Shown: positions 1 through 12,308, numbered from the stretch's first letter. The stretch is DNA of 64,000 nucleotides from Tetrastigma voinierianum (GCA_016808115.1 JAEQBH010000650.1:496001-560000), one strand, 5' to 3'. Notes: generated by a model not told the origin, from the letters alone. Numbers and translations: made by a program.

Positions 1-774
1 AAATTAGCTCCAAATTCACTGGACTGCCTGGAAAGCAATCTCATAAATTTCTAAAAATTCCTACACTCAGTCCAAAAAATTTGGGACTAAAATTTATGGC
101 CTCTCACGGCCTCTAAGAAAACCCCGAGCCATTAAATGGCCTTTAGGCTAGAAATAACCCAAGTAGGAAAATTCCCTACCTCGTGGAGTTTGAGTAAACT
201 CCAAGATTTTGGTAACCATGTGTAGCTTGCGATGCGTAGATCAACTTTTCCTTTTGCTCCGACGAAAACATATTGTCCGATTTCCATAGATCTTAGAGAG
301 AAGCGAAGAAAAGAAAGAAAAAAATCCTCTCCTCTCGCCCTCACGCTCCTGCCTCCGTCTCCCCCTTTTGCTTTTCTTTTATTTTATTTTTATTTTTATT
401 TTTTAATTGTTTTTCATTTGTCTATCTCTCATTCGAGCCCTTTTCTACCCCCGAAACAATTTATTTATTTTCAGTTCAATTTAATTTAAATGAACTTAGC
501 TCAATCCATTTCCTGACTTCCGAGATTTTCGTAAAAATCTTGTCCCTTGAGTCACTGGCGACCTATCACTAAACCGTAGAAAAATTCGATTGTCTCGCAC
601 TTGACTAAATTTTCTAGGTCACTAGATTTTGCGACGAATTTAATCTGCAAGTGCTTTGTTTTGTCATCCGAGATCTAGAGAATTTTCTAGGCTTCCCTGA
701 ACCATTTTGACAACTTATTATTAATAATATAATTTTTCCATTTTTGAAAATTTCTAATTTTCTTGGGTTTTACA
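1..774 (-). repeat. Partial chromovirus-type LTR, minus orientation
   Basis: Read on the minus strand, this block begins at 774 with TGTAAAACCC, the same start as the Tekay LTR at 54293-56062, and continues with the phrase tctagatctcggatgac found near the start of other chromovirus LTRs here. It is also a diverged inverted copy of about 1560-2250: the stretch around 490-580 reads in reverse as the stretch around 1679-1770. The other end lies left of the window, so I cannot say whether it is a solo LTR or the edge of an element. No polypurine tract is visible beside 774. The open frames at 132-344 and 232-489 look accidental. Confidence 0.55.
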
Positions 775-1343
775 GAATGGGGTAGCTAAGAGAAAGAATA
801 AACATCTTCTTGATACTGTTTAGGCTCTTTTATTTCAAATGCATGCCCCCAAACACTATTTGCCGATGCATTTCGATCGCCTCGCTTCTTGACAGGATAC
901 CACGCTCTAAATCACTACTCCCACACCTCGCCTGCTTCCAAATAATCCGTTGTTCCCTATTGATCCCAATGTATTTAGATGCACATGCTTTGTTTAAGAT
1001 GTATGTCCTCAAGTCTATAAACTTGATTTGAAGTCCTTAAAGTGTATCTTTGTGGGATATTCTCGTGTTTAGAAAAGGTATAGGTTTTATTGTCCCACTC
1101 TTCGACATTACTTTGTGTCTATTGATGTTGCATTCTTTGAGACTACCCCGCTTTCCCAATCGTCTACTATTACTAGTCAGGGGAGGATGATGATTTATTA
1201 ATCTACACGGTTTCCTTACCAATCCATACTTTAGCTCCTACTCCTATCTCCACTACTCCAGATCCTGTTCCAATTAAGCCTCCCATTATTTAGGTATACT
1301 TCATGCTAGAATCAGAATCGCCCTATCCCGAGAGGGGTACAGA
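775..1343 (+). pseudogene. Copia integrase/pol fragment
   Basis: Decayed piece of a Ty1/Copia polyprotein. Around 1037-1160 the plus strand reads KCIFVGYSRV, a stop, then FYCPTLRHYFVSIDVAFFE, the well-known Copia segment just after the integrase core that leads into reverse transcriptase. Around 870-930 a second frame reads ISIASLLDRIPRSK, matching the family pattern in which a conserved Leu-x-Arg-x-Pro follows the core. Stops and frameshifts break it throughout, and the rest of the element (gag, protease, reverse transcriptase core, LTRs) is not in this block. It is flanked on both sides by related LTR-like sequences in opposite orientation. Confidence 0.7.
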
Positions 1344-1841
1344 TGTGTAACTCAGATAGTCGTGATATGTACCAAGGACTCCTTTAATTATTTTAAAGGT
1401 CATAATAGAATTTTTGAAAGTTGTTTTTAAGGGTGAAATTATAAAGTTTTCAAAGAATTGTGGCACTTTTGCAATTAAGGAAAGTGGAGGGATGAAGTAC
1501 AAATTATGGAATTTCAAAAGGATAATAATAATAATAATAAATTATCATAATGGTTCGTGAAGCCTAGAAAATTTCTGATCCTGATAACGAACTGGGATTG
1601 AGTCAAGAATTATCTCACAAATCTATGACCCGTAAGTTTCACAATTCTAAGACAGTCATAATATTTTACGAATTTCTAGGTGATAAGTCGCCAATGACTC
1701 CAAGGACGAGATTTTTACGAGAATCTCATGAGTCAGGAAATAACTAGAGTTAAGTTTAGTTAAAATAAATTGAACTGAAAAGAAATAAATTTTTTCGAGG
1801 TAGAAACGGACTCGAATAAGGCAATATAAGTTATGTATCCA

Positions 1842-1843
<2 letters not shown>

Positions 1844-1877
<34 letters not shown>

Positions 1878-1882
1878 AATAA
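1844..1882. repeat. Trinucleotide microsatellite (ATA/TAA)
   Basis: About a dozen taa/aat units followed by taaa units. A shorter run of the same triplet lies at about 1524-1543 in the same LTR-like block. Confidence 0.85.
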
Positions 1883-3349
1883 AAAGATAAAAGTCAAAAG
1901 GTGTTCTGAGCGTGGGATGAACGAAAATCAGAGAGAGAGAGAGAGTGATTTTTATTTTCTTTTTTCTTTTTTTCGCTTCTTTCTTAGATTTACAGAAATC
2001 GGACCGTAGATTTTCATCGGAGCGGAAGGAAAAGTTGGACTACGCGACGAGAGCTACGCGTAAGTACCAATATTCCAAGATTTTGTCACTAAGACAGGAA
2101 TTTTCCTACTTCATATATTTCGAGCCTAAAGGCTATGTAATACTGAATTTTCTTAGAGGCCGTGAGGAGGTCAGAAATTTCTGTCCAAAATTTTGAACCG
2201 AGTTTAGAATTTTGAGAATTTTTTGAGACTATTTTCGTATGTCCAAGCAATTGACTAAGTTTACGTCGGTTGAAATTTCAGGATTTGTATTCGAACAAGT
2301 CGGAGAGAATTTTCAGAAATGTTTTCGGGTGTTTTTAGACTCTATGGGAAGTCTCTTGAGTCTAGAATTTAACTCATATACCCGTCACAGCATTTGCAGC
2401 CCAACATACTTCGGTAAATTTAATCAGGCACCAAGTGTGCAAATTCCTTGGTTGTGCTGACGTGTGTGGTCTAATGCATTGAATAGCATGGGGTCATTTT
2501 GAAAAAGTTGCTAAAACGGATAGTTTTTATGGGGCATTTCATGTGTAGGGGCATTTCATGTGTAGGGTCATTTTGGTCAATTTCACCTCATATTATCGAT
2601 GTCCTTATCAAATGTGACTAGTACGAAGTTTTTGTTAGGAATCGGGTTCGCTTTCGATATAGTCGCTTGAAAGCCCTTTGTATGTTTTATGGTTAAAACG
2701 TTGAACAGAGGCCATTTTCGTACTTTGTATGGATTGTGTAGGCGATTGGAGCATACGACAATAATCTAGCGTGCTTGACAAGAATTGAAAGCAATTAGTC
2801 GAGAAAAAGGTGAGTACTCAAAATCGTTTTTGAAAACGAAAGTGTTTAAATTACAAGTTTGTAAAGTGCTTTGAAAATACAATGTAATTAGTAAAGCATT
2901 TTTTTTACCTCCCACTTGTTATACTCAGCAGAAAATTTCGATTTCAAAGCACTTAAGAAACAAGCTTGGTCTGGGTTTAGGGAAACCCCTAGATGGCACA
3001 ACTCGGGCCCTACGATGTATCTCGGAACAGTATGGCAGGTTAAGGACATTATGATGAATCTCATATTGCCTAGTCGGCAATCGGGGGTTAGATATAGTAT
3101 ATATTTATATAGTGAGTCGCTCCGCACATTCGAGGTATATGGGAGAAGAAGCAATGACAAAGTACATGGTGATGAGGTGTTGGTTCCGAGGTTCCATCAT
3201 CGGGCATTTTGGTTTCGAGGTTCCATTATGCTTATAGAGATCTCGCCGTGTTCACCGAACCATATTAGATGGGTAGTGTTCCGAGGTTCACTACCGATGC
3301 CAGGTTTCGAGGTTCCGTGGCATCACATCTGTATTTTTAAATGGGCCAC

Positions 3350-3612
3350 AAAGTTGGTTGGTACTTGATTTACAATATAGCACTTTCGTGATATTAACCA
3401 CCACTCGAAACAACTTTCAAGAGTTAAAATTCAGTTTCTAACAAAGATTACAACTGCCACGTGGTTGGTAATTGACACAAGAGACAAAGACTTTCAGATA
3501 TTAACAGGATAGTTTTCAAGAAGAAAAATAGTTTTCTTAATGTGATTTAAACGGCCACAGTATTGGTAATTTGATTTACGTGATAGCACTTTCTCGTATA
3601 TTAACCACCACC
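3350..3612 (+). repeat. About 100-bp tandem repeat, 3 diverged copies
   Basis: Copies begin near 3348, 3455 and 3554 with a phrase like ggccacaaagttggttggta, followed in copies 1 and 3 by gatttacaatatagcacttt and attaaccaccac. Copy 2 is the most diverged. This is probably LTR-internal minisatellite with no coding role. Confidence 0.65.
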
Positions 3613-4240
3613 TAAATTAGCTTTTCGCCAGCTAGTAAATAGTTTTCAGAATAAATTTTAAATGATTTTCATAGCAAAACTCGGTTTTATCATAAACAGC
3701 TTACAAATCCATTTCATATAGATTTTCATATCAGGAGGTACATACACGTATAGCAACATTTAGAACTTATAGTACTCACCGAGCCCGCTTATTCACAGCT
3801 TCATTTTAACAATTTTTCAGTGTGTGTCAAGCCGAAGACCTTAGATCTTCAATCCTGGGACGTTGTGTTGTATTTATATATATGATAAGGTGTAATGTAA
3901 ACGTAGTAAAGTTAAAATGTGACATTTCGTATATCTAAATATCTTTTGTAAAATATGCATGCATGGTTTTAAGAAAAACAGGTTGCGATGAAATTATGTT
4001 GGATTGATTCTTATCTTATATTTTGATGAGGACCAGAGGTCCTTTATGGTTGTAGTTGGATTGTTGGAAAATATTGGGAGTGCATTTTTTTATACAGTGA
4101 TTTAGATTTCGGACTCACCACCGTGCAACCGTTATGTCATTTAATTCGTTAAATCTAAAGGTGTGATTTGATAAAAAGTGAATTTTTATAACCTAATGCT
4201 TTCCAAAGACAATAGCGCTTTAACTCATTAGCTTCATGGT

Positions 4241-4824
4241 AACTTGTCACGACGAGCCTGGGCTAGGAGGTTACCGTGGAGTCAGCTTTCTGCAGATTCC
4301 TCATTAATGTGAAGGGGGCTCCATTAAGAACCCTCTAGTCTCTAGTCCATTATCGACTACTTCATCATGAGATCTAGTCCATAATGATGATGTTCCGATT
4401 GCTCTTCATAAAGGTAAACATCAGTGTGTTCACCAAATCTCTTCGTTTGTTTCCTACAACTATTTGTCATATTCCTCTTGTTCCTTTATTATATCTCTTG
4501 ATTCTAGTGTCTTAGTTGGCCTCTTTTGATATTCATTAACATTCTCACGAGTTTTATTTATTGGATCCTTGGAGGCTAGATGAGAAATGTTGGTTAGCTC
4601 ACATTAATATGATCAATATATTCATATGACTTGACATTCAAGTAGTATAAGAGGAGATAGAGTTTAAGAAGAACACCCAAGATTGACCAAAACAGAGTAT
4701 GGTTCATGAGAGATTCTCTGTAACCGTTAGGTAGAACCAGATCTCGCCGCGACAAACTCGCTGCTCCAGATAAGGCCATATTTAAAATCATTATTTTAGC
4801 GCCAAAATACGCTTTTTTTTTGAA
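4241..4824. other. Unassigned sequence left of the MULE
   Basis: AT-rich sequence between the LTR-like block and the left MULE terminus. I see no coding frame with family resemblance, no RNA gene and no clear repeat. The first bases (gtcacgacgagcctgggc) could be the end of the preceding LTR block or the start of another fragment. This is the best candidate for the sequence that flanked the MULE when it inserted. Confidence 0.4.
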
Positions 4825-5160
4825 GGGTAAAAGACAAAACCCCCTCATGTTTTCCCAAATATCCCACTTACAATTTAATCTTTTTTCTTCTCGTCCAACA
4901 ACTTCACACATTTTCTCCTGAGCTGGGCCCAGTTCTCTGCCATATCTCCAGCGAAATTCTCAAAACGACATTACATTGGTCGTTAAACCAACCATAAGGC
5001 AATCTTATCGTGGCAATTTTTTTTTCCCTAATTACATTTAAACTTCATGGCTTTTGATTTGAAAATCAAAAGCCCTAATTTCATCTCTACCAATTTCTTC
5101 CAAAATACAACCTTTGGGCCAAAGAAAACCCTAGGTTTTGTGGTTCTCATTCTTCATCAT
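4825..5160 (+). repeat. MULE left terminal inverted repeat
   Basis: Pairs with 53740-54076. Shared segments include cccacttaca near 4863, ttacattgg.cgttaaaccaacca near 4971, ccctaattacatttaaa near 5027, ctaccaatttcttc near 5089 and a gggccaaaga.aaccctaggtttt segment near 5117. Similarity fades after about 5160. Long TIRs of this size are usual for MULEs and carry the transposase binding site at the outer end. Confidence 0.85.
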
Positions 5161-5589
5161 GGCACCAGTTTGAATGACCTTCCTTCCTTGCTTCTTCTCT
5201 CGACCAAAATCAAGGTAATTATAAATGAACCTCAATAGCTATCGAGAAATTTGGAAGTTGAAGGAGGGTAATTTCTTATTCCATTTATAAATATGTTTTG
5301 TGTTGTGTTGGAACCTTAGCTTCCACTGGTTTGAGGTGTGTTCATTTTCTTCCATTTGTGTTGTTGGCTACTGGTTTGTGTTTATTAATAACAAAAATTT
5401 AACTGGGTTTGAGGATGTTAAATTAATTGATTTTTAGTTTTTCACGGTCCCCTGTTTTTTGTTAATTTAATCTAGTAAAGCTATTGTTTATTGAGTGTTT
5501 TATTTTAAATGGCAGCATGGAAGGGCATGTAAATGTTTATTTGCATCATGGTGGTTAAGGATCTCAGATAAGGTCGAGAGGTGTACACG

Positions 5590-5942
5590 TTGAGGTAGGA
5601 TTTTGATGCAGATTTTCTATCCATTATTAGTGTTAAAGATGTCTGAAAATCATAGTTGGGTTATAAGAATGGTAGAGCACACAAGGTGCCTGAACTCTGA
5701 ATGAGATGATAAATTTCTGAAGGTTCTTTCAGTTCGTGATGATAATGGGATAAGAAAAATTGCCGAGTAAGATGTATTTGCATTACATATATGTGGTGAT
5801 TTTTTGTAAACCATGAGATTGATGCTCTTGTCTTTGCATAAGATATATTAGCTATTAGTTATGACATAGACCCCTCCCCACAACCTAATCAAGGCCAACC
5901 GAAATGATCAGACACTCAAATATACCCGCAGTGCTGGACACA
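5590..5942 (+). pseudogene. MULE transposase, N-terminal region
   Basis: First transposase island. Plus-strand frames read LGYKNGRAHKV, then FLKVLSVRDDNGIRKIAE, then HICGDF and a Pro/Gln-rich PSPQPNQGQPK near 5880. This follows the layout of the N-terminal region of plant MULE transposases, where an LGYKN-type phrase leads to a short beta-rich domain and an acidic or proline-rich linker. Stops and frameshifts are frequent. The preceding 5160-5590 is AT-rich and could hold the 5' UTR and an intron. The reading stops at about 5942, where an LTR-like block begins. Confidence 0.6.
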
Positions 5943-7746
5943 TGTTTAGGGGTTTAATAAAAGTTAAATATGAATTTTCGAAATAAAACGAAACCCGGAA
6001 TTTACAAGATAAAACAAGGCAGCATATGTAATTTGCCAAAAGGTACATGTCATAAATAAGAAGGCTATGGGTTAAAATAGAAATATGCCTAACTTGATTT
6101 AAAAGAGAGGAATTGAAGGACTAAAGTGAAATAAATGAAAACTTAACTGGAAAATATTTTGGGAGCCAAACATGGCCTAAAGAGAGAGTTGGATTTAAGA
6201 CCAAATTTGGTCTCATTGGGGGAGAAGAAAGGAGAAGAAGAAGAAGGGAAGGGAGAAGCAAAGGCAAGAAGAAGGAAGCAGTTAAGAAGTCAAATCTGGG
6301 TACAAAGTGATTCTGAATAATAAGCATGGAAATCTAACTTTGAGTATGGATCCTTGATTTTTGTATGGAAATTATGAATTTTGTATCGATTGGTGTATAA
6401 TTGGACCATGGTAAGGATTTCCTTATGATTTTTAATTTGAATATGGAACATGTATTTTGGACTTTGGTAGGGATTTTTATGGATTCCAACCTGTGGTTTA
6501 GTTGCCAGTAGAACTGATCCTAACCCTAGATTTGTATGAGCCTGGAGTTGAAAAACTCTAGCTTGGTTAATATAAGCATGAAATCCCCTTAATTCTAAGG
6601 CGTTTTTATAACATGGTGGACTTTGGTACGGGTTCTTGACTTTTACCTGGGGTGGTTTGGGTATGTGAAGTCTCTAAACCACCATTACAAGATGAATATG
6701 GAGTGGTTTTGATGTGTGTATCGAGTATCGAGTGGATTTGGGTGAAAATATATGGAAAAGGGAGTTAGTAGAAACACAATTTCTAGGCATTTTCGAGGGC
6801 TGGTAAATTTCCTGCATTCTCAACAAAGGTGGTACCTGGTACCATAAGTGTTATGTTTAACTAGCACCTAGACCGATTTTCTGAAGATCAAGACCATTGT
6901 TCCTTTTGGACCAGTGTTAGTATTTTGGCCATAACTTGATCATTTCTTATTCGAATTGAGTGATTCAAGTGTCTAGTTAGACTAGACTTCAAGGAGAACA
7001 AAACAACCTGAAATAGGCACCTTCAAATTCTGATTCTATGTGGCCCAGAAATTCACTCAAAGTGGGGCTATGTTCAAGTCAATTTCCTCGGTCTGGGCTT
7101 TGAATATAGAGTAAATCGCCACTTAGACATAACTTGAGTTTCTGTGCTCCGCAATTTGGGTGATTCCAGTTGAGTAGCTGGAACCTTTCATGACTTTAGC
7201 TTCAAGGGAGTACAAAGAACCAGTGTCAAATATGAAGTTAAGACCCCTGAAAAATGAGTAATACAAACTTTCCCTAATGTAATATCGGTAAATTGACTAG
7301 TTTGGCATGAAAATGTCATAACTTTAGTTTGGATGATTCAATTGGAATGATTCCAATTTCTAAGTAAAGTAGATTTATAGAGGAACAAGAATACATGAAT
7401 GATGTGTGAATACATGGGCATCGTGATCAGACATAAAGGAAATGCCATATGTAATAGGGCACAGAGCGCCTAAGAAAGAAGAAATCAATATGTATGGGGA
7501 TGTGTTCATGAAACATGAATATGACACAAATATGAAAACTAACAGTTTGATGAAAGGCAATATGTCATGAACACATAATGTGTTGTTATATATGATTATT
7601 ACCACATATAATCCAAAAAAATATAACGAATGATATGAAATACATGAAATTTAGTCAAAGGCGCACGCTCGACGGCAAGGCTTCTGGGCACCCTACTAGT
7701 GCTAGTGACACTTCACATGCCACACACGCCTTCGATCTCTCTTCCA

Positions 7747-8050
7747 TGTGAAATCACATTACTACCGAATATTGTGGCAAGATGTATTCAACAAATCAAT
7801 CTATCGTGGAATGTCAATTTCTATAGTAATATGTGAGATTGGGTATTGAATGTGAGATCACATTGTTATCGACGACAAAACGCTGACGTGATTCAACAAC
7901 CTAATCAAGCCGTGAATGCCCACTTCTATAAGATAATATGTGAGATTGCAATATTGAAGGCCGAGATCACATTGCTACCGAATATAAACAAGACAAGATT
8001 CAACAAATCAATCTCGTCGTGGAATGTCGACTTCCGCATAGTCGGCGCGT
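7747..8050 (+). repeat. About 105-bp tandem repeat, 3 copies
   Basis: Copies begin near 7747, 7851 and 7961. They share a tgtgagatcacatt start, an attcaacaa..caatc middle and a tggaatgtc.acttct end. Copies 1 and 3 are closest; copy 2 differs in the middle. Confidence 0.75.
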
Positions 8051-8094
8051 GAAATCGCCAAACCGAGACGCCGAAAAGAAAAAGAAAGAAAAAG

Positions 8095-8450
8095 ATCTTG
8101 CAGAGAGACTGAACAAGAATAAGATTTGAAATACAAGAATAAGTTCCGTAATACACGTATAAGATCTGAAATACAAGAGTAAGCTCCATAATACAAGTAT
8201 AAGATCCGAAAATACAAGCATAAGCTCTGTAATACAAGTATAAGATCCGAAATACAAGTATAAGATCTGAAATACAAGAATAATAAGTTCAACATATATA
8301 AGATTTAAATACAAGAATAAGTTCCAGAATACAAGTATAAGATCTGAAATAAGGAATAAGCTCGTAATATACAAATTATAAGATCCGATATATGGCATAT
8401 GCCTGGGTATCACAAATATAAGATCCGTAAAGTATAAGTCCGAGAGCATA
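8095..8450 (+). repeat. 18-bp/36-bp minisatellite array
   Basis: About twenty alternating units of the type gaaatacaagtataagatcc and gtaatacaagaataagctcc. The alternation of ..gatcc.. and ..gctcc.. units suggests a 36-bp dimeric repeat. The minus-strand open frames at 7926-8524, rich in Leu/Tyr/Ile, are read-through of this array and not genes. Confidence 0.8.
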
Positions 8451-9310
8451 TGTCCAGAAATCAACAAGTATGTGTCCTTCAAGAGATAAAGCAGATAAGG
8501 GATATGTCCGACGGAGAAAAGCATAAGTATATGTATAAGCTCACTATCGTATTAACAGGAAATCTATATAAGTATGCGCCCCACGTGAGATAAGTATGGG
8601 CATGTGTCCCACCCGAGATATAGTGCAGGCATGTGGGTCCCACGAGATGGGCAAGATAAATGATAGGTCCCAGCCTGAGATCGAATAAGAATGCCTGCTA
8701 TAAGTGTAAGCCCGAGTAAGTATAAGATCGTTATAAGTATAAGTTCGCATCAGTGTTTAGAGATCCAACAAGCATAAGTTGGTTACAAGGATAATTATGT
8801 ATGTAAATGTGTTATAAGAATTCATGAAGATTCTGATATCTATTACTGTTATATGTTTATTATGATTCAGATAAATTCATAAAAACATATATAAGTTATA
8901 AGATACGCTTCCACTAAGCGTAAAGCTTAGCACGAGCTTTTTGAATCCGTGTAGGTACAAAGGAGGGAGACAGACTTCGCGATCTTCCGCCATACATACC
9001 GGGCCAAAGACACTAGTAAGGATTCACTACATGTAGGTTCCTGCCTCCATTTAAAATGTAAAAGTACTCCGCTTTTTATATATGTAAATGAATCAGTATA
9101 TGTGGTATAGATTTTGATGGACACCACTCCGGGGTTGGTAGTTCTTTATATATGTAAATGATTTTTTTATTATAGAAATTGTTTCGTATACTCACAGTAA
9201 TAAGTTCCAAGTGAGAAAAAAAAACAGTGTAAAGAGTCCAAGATATAAGTCTCGCATCCCGAACCCTGGGCTCTCTGATCCGCCATTCGGTCGGGAATCT
9301 CATGAATCTG

Positions 9311-9620
9311 GTGCACAAATGAGCCCAATTTCCTGATGTTAATGAAGTTGTAGAGGAATATGAAGTTTTTTTTCATGCCTTTATGGAAAAGGAAGACATT
9401 GAAACTAATGAGTCCTATGGATGTCATTGTCGAGTATCAAGCAACAGATTTATCATCCGGGGCCTTTATGCCTTTAATGTTTTTGATTATGATTATAAGT
9501 TCTTTAATCTATATAAATGCCTCATTTTGATTAGTCATCAACTTTGGAGGAAAAGAAAAAAATGCTAGAATGGAAACACAGAAGCGTGAGTAGAAACAAG
9601 CAGTCGTCATACAATGTCAA
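9311..9620 (+). pseudogene. Probable MULE transposase linker fragment
   Basis: Between two LTR-like insertions, a plus-strand frame reads through VNEVVEEYEVFF and MEKEDIETNES. It is an acidic stretch of the kind found between the N-terminal domain and the DDE domain of plant MULE transposases. I infer its identity mostly from position, since the next unambiguous transposase island starts at 11170. There is no diagnostic motif. The open frame at 9383-9568 includes this piece and then drifts into AT-rich sequence. Confidence 0.35.
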
Positions 9621-11160
9621 GCATCCGGGTCTTTTTATTTTTCTATGTTAATGGCAGCATCACATGGTATCGAACTTTATATGAATGGATTCTAAACTTC
9701 AAGAGCTTTCCAATTGTACCAAGAACTCCAAACTTAGAGTCCGGACTCGAAAGTTATGACCTCGGGAAGTTGGGTGTACAAATCTGAATTGTTGATATAA
9801 GTCATAGTCGTGACTATAGGCCATTTACTATAGCAGAGAAGGCTTCGGTGTGGTTGCAACTACAAGGCTTATGTAGGCGTGACTACACAATGTAGGGAGC
9901 TCAAAATGAGCGTTTTTGACCATTTTCGGCCCTTTTTGAGGCTCATTTCCCTTGGAACTAAACACATATTTTTACATTTTTAGAGGAAGAAAATGGAGAG
10001 AAAATGCCATCTTTAGGGTTTATCTCGTCTATCTCTTGAATAAACTTAGGGTTTTTATTTTTGCTTCTTTTAGCTTGGATTTGGAGTTTTTCTTGAAGAT
10101 TTGATCAACTAGATGACCTCATTCAGTTGTGGTTATGCTCAGAGCCTTCATCTCTTATTTGTTTCAGATTCTAACTCTTGCTCTTTTTCATCTCTAGTTT
10201 GAATTGAGATTGTAATGAACATGTTCTCGATGGCCTGACTACCGTAATGAGTGGCGAGATCCTTAGGGTTGATGCTTAATTCATCTAATTTCTAGTTTGG
10301 TTGTATGATTTATGCTTGGATTGATATGTTTGGTGTTAATGCTTGGAAGATTATGATTTAGGTTAATTGATGCATGTTGAGGATTGGGTTTTAGATCACT
10401 TTACTAGGGTATCCTTGGTGACAATTGGGATTACGCCCTAAAATATGGATTCGATTCTCTTAAGGTGTGAGTCAATTAATTGGAATTATAAATTTTAACC
10501 AGTTAAGAGGTGTTTAAGGAATTAGAAAGACTTTAGTAGTGATCAAGCGACTTCACTGGGGGAGAGGACACCAAATTACATTTGAGTAAGAGTTGCATGA
10601 ACGTAACTCATGGATCAAACTTAGCTCGGGCCTCAGGTGGTCCCATCATACGAACGCACTGTGACCTCAATAGAATGCTTTAAGGAAAATTCCATAGAAA
10701 GTATCGCCTAACGACCTAAGGACATAACCCGTGAATAGGTGGTTGTGGGAGAAAATATGAGGTGAAAACACAAGCTGGAATCCTCATACCTATCACCAAC
10801 TAATTTAAGTGCTAAATCATCTAGTTTGGCTCATGTATAGATAAATCAACAAGCATCAATGAAAATAATCAACCCTATATTTTGTGATTCGGGAGTTCTT
10901 CTTCATATTTGATCCACTCCTGGCTATTGTAAGAGAATCATTCCTCGTTTTTTATATCTTTTACTTTATTTAGAAATATCTTTCCAAAACATTACCCCCG
11001 TATATAAAGTGGTATGTCATGAGTAACTAGGGTACTTAGTCCTCACTGAACCAAAATTCCTCGTGGGATAGACATTTGGGATTTAAATTGAAAACCACTT
11101 TATTACTTGTGACCCGTGCACTGGTGGGCTTAGGTTGCCTCATTTATATACATACACACC
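9621..11160 (+). repeat. Athila-type LTR (probably solo), plus orientation
   Basis: No coding. The right end (11040-11125) reads cctcgtgggatagacatttggg, then tattacttgtgacccgtgcact, the same layout as 60185-60255 (ctctgtgggaatgatatc, then ctacttgtatgacctgtgcacttgcagt). That layout is typical of the 3' ends of Athila-type Gypsy LTRs. A short series of tcgtgactat/gcgtgactac motifs at 9800-9890 recalls the larger gtcgcgac series at 58020-58860. No PBS follows, so a solo or truncated LTR is likely. The left boundary is approximate. Confidence 0.5.
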
Positions 11161-11169
11161 TGCAAAACT

Positions 11170-12308
11170 CAACACCGATGTCAATGGGGCTGAGAAAAAG
11201 ATATATAGTGTTGACTCAAGAGTAAACAGAAGACGTTACCGGCTGATGAGCACCACATGATGTTTGGATGATGAAAGAAGTCTTTCTGTTGGAAACACAC
11301 GCGAACTCGAATGACATTCCAAATGCAACTGTTAGAAATCTATCACAAAAAGCACTGGGATTTCTAGGAGTGGTAATCAAGTATGTGAAAATTTAAAGAA
11401 ATAGAATGGTGGTGTGGAAGTAAAGAATTATCGCCCTTTGTCTATTGGTGTCAAAAGAAGACAATAATAACCTTTGGACTAGTTGTAAAACTTTAGTTCT
11501 GCATCATAACTCAAGTATAGATTTCACCAATCTTGGGTGGTTTCGCTCTAGCCCAACATTACAAAACCATAGAGTTTTAAAATCCATGCCTACAAAATTA
11601 AAGACATGAAAAGGATGATGAGGAAGAATTAAGGGTGAATGTTGGGTACTCTAAGTGCAAGCGTCAAGGAGGATGGTAGCCGATGTCACTCAGGCTTTTA
11701 TAACCTGAGAATTTTTCCGAGCTAAAGCCATGTCGGGATGAGTTGTTGAGAAGCAATCCATGCTCTATAGTGAACATGGAGATATGTATAGATGATCTAA
11801 AAGAGGGGAAGAGAATCTTTGTTTGTTTGAATGCCTGTAAAAAGGATTAGTGCAGGTGTTATAAACACACGTTCGATGTATGCTTGAAGACTAAGTTCAG
11901 CGGAACTTCGTTGCTTTAGGAAGAGGAATGAACAAAGCTTCTTATACATGGCCATAGGTGAAAGAAACAAAAAAAAAATCGGATCCGGCTCTGTTTCATC
12001 GACATAAAGGTATAGGTGAGTCAAAAAGAATCGTAGAGAGAGAAGTGGGAAGCCAATTTACTTCATATCAAACAAGGCAAAATGTGCATGATGACACCAA
12101 CATTTTTAGTTTATTTATTCTTAAGTATATGAATGTTGAGAGAGTTATTATATATATAAGCATGTTTTTACTGTATTTACATGTTTTTTTGTTGCTCTCA
12201 GAATGTGTGTTTAGTTAATGTCGCCACGGGACACTGTCCCAAGGGTGAGCCACACAAGGTGGGGAGGAGAGATGAAAAGGCAATCTTGGAAGGCAAACAG
12301 GTCGAGCA
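11170..12308 (+). pseudogene. MULE transposase, DDE-domain N-terminal half
   Basis: Second clear transposase island. Near 11600-11690 a frame reads EEELRVNVGYSKCKRQGG, the conserved segment before the catalytic domain. Near 11730-11850 another reads RDELLRSNPCS and then GKRIFVCLNACKKG. Near 11872-11910, DVCLKTKFSGTSL corresponds to the family motif DGC.LK.. that holds the first catalytic Asp; the following Gly is replaced. LGRGMNKASYTW (11918 on) matches the usual GRDGNNQMYPIAW block. Near 12265-12308, EMKRQSWKANRSS matches the W.AA helix region. Several stops and frameshifts occur, and a splice-acceptor-like tract precedes about 12202. Copia inserted at 12309 cuts this exon. Confidence 0.75.

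Larger units (their letters stand above)
1344..4240 (+). repeat. Chromovirus-like LTR block, plus orientation
   Basis: The block starts near TGTGTAACTC at 1344, after a purine-rich gaggggtacaga. About 1560-2250 is the inverted counterpart of 1-774. At 2240-2410 it carries a phrase (gtttttagactctatgggaag, then cttgagtctagaatt) that recurs three times in each Tekay LTR at 23970-24480 and 32360-32870. Further on there are gaggttcc repeats (3185-3330) and short tandem blocks (3350-3610). There is no coding signal: the 150-codon frame at 2916-3368 crosses these repeats and resembles no protein I know. The right end is uncertain; I placed it where the sequence character changes near 4240. Confidence 0.45.
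5943..9310. repeat. Solo-LTR-like insertion in the MULE
   Basis: A 3.4-kb block with no pol-like coding, starting near TGTTTAGGGG at 5944 and ending near 9310, set between two MULE transposase islands. Its length matches the 3.4-kb Tekay LTRs elsewhere in the window, and like them it holds minisatellites (7747-8050 and 8095-8450). A purine-rich tract at 6180-6280 resembles LTR leader sequence. A solo LTR left by recombination is my preferred reading. I could not prove a target duplication. The open frames at 6121-6327 and 7926-8524 lie in low-complexity or repeat DNA. Confidence 0.45.

Noticed and set aside
2916..3368. 150-codon plus-strand frame
   Set aside because: Crosses gaggttcc repeats in an LTR-like block and resembles no known protein; codon use is not gene-like.
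4811..4824. MULE target-site duplication
   Set aside because: Left flank (T-rich, ending tgaa) and right flank (attttaaaaaataa) are both low complexity, so any match would be meaningless.
7747..8450. Possible CRISPR-like repeat-spacer array
   Set aside because: Units are contiguous tandem repeats without unique spacers, in plant DNA.
8000..8524. 174-codon minus-strand hydrophobic frame
   Set aside because: Product of the 18-bp minisatellite array.
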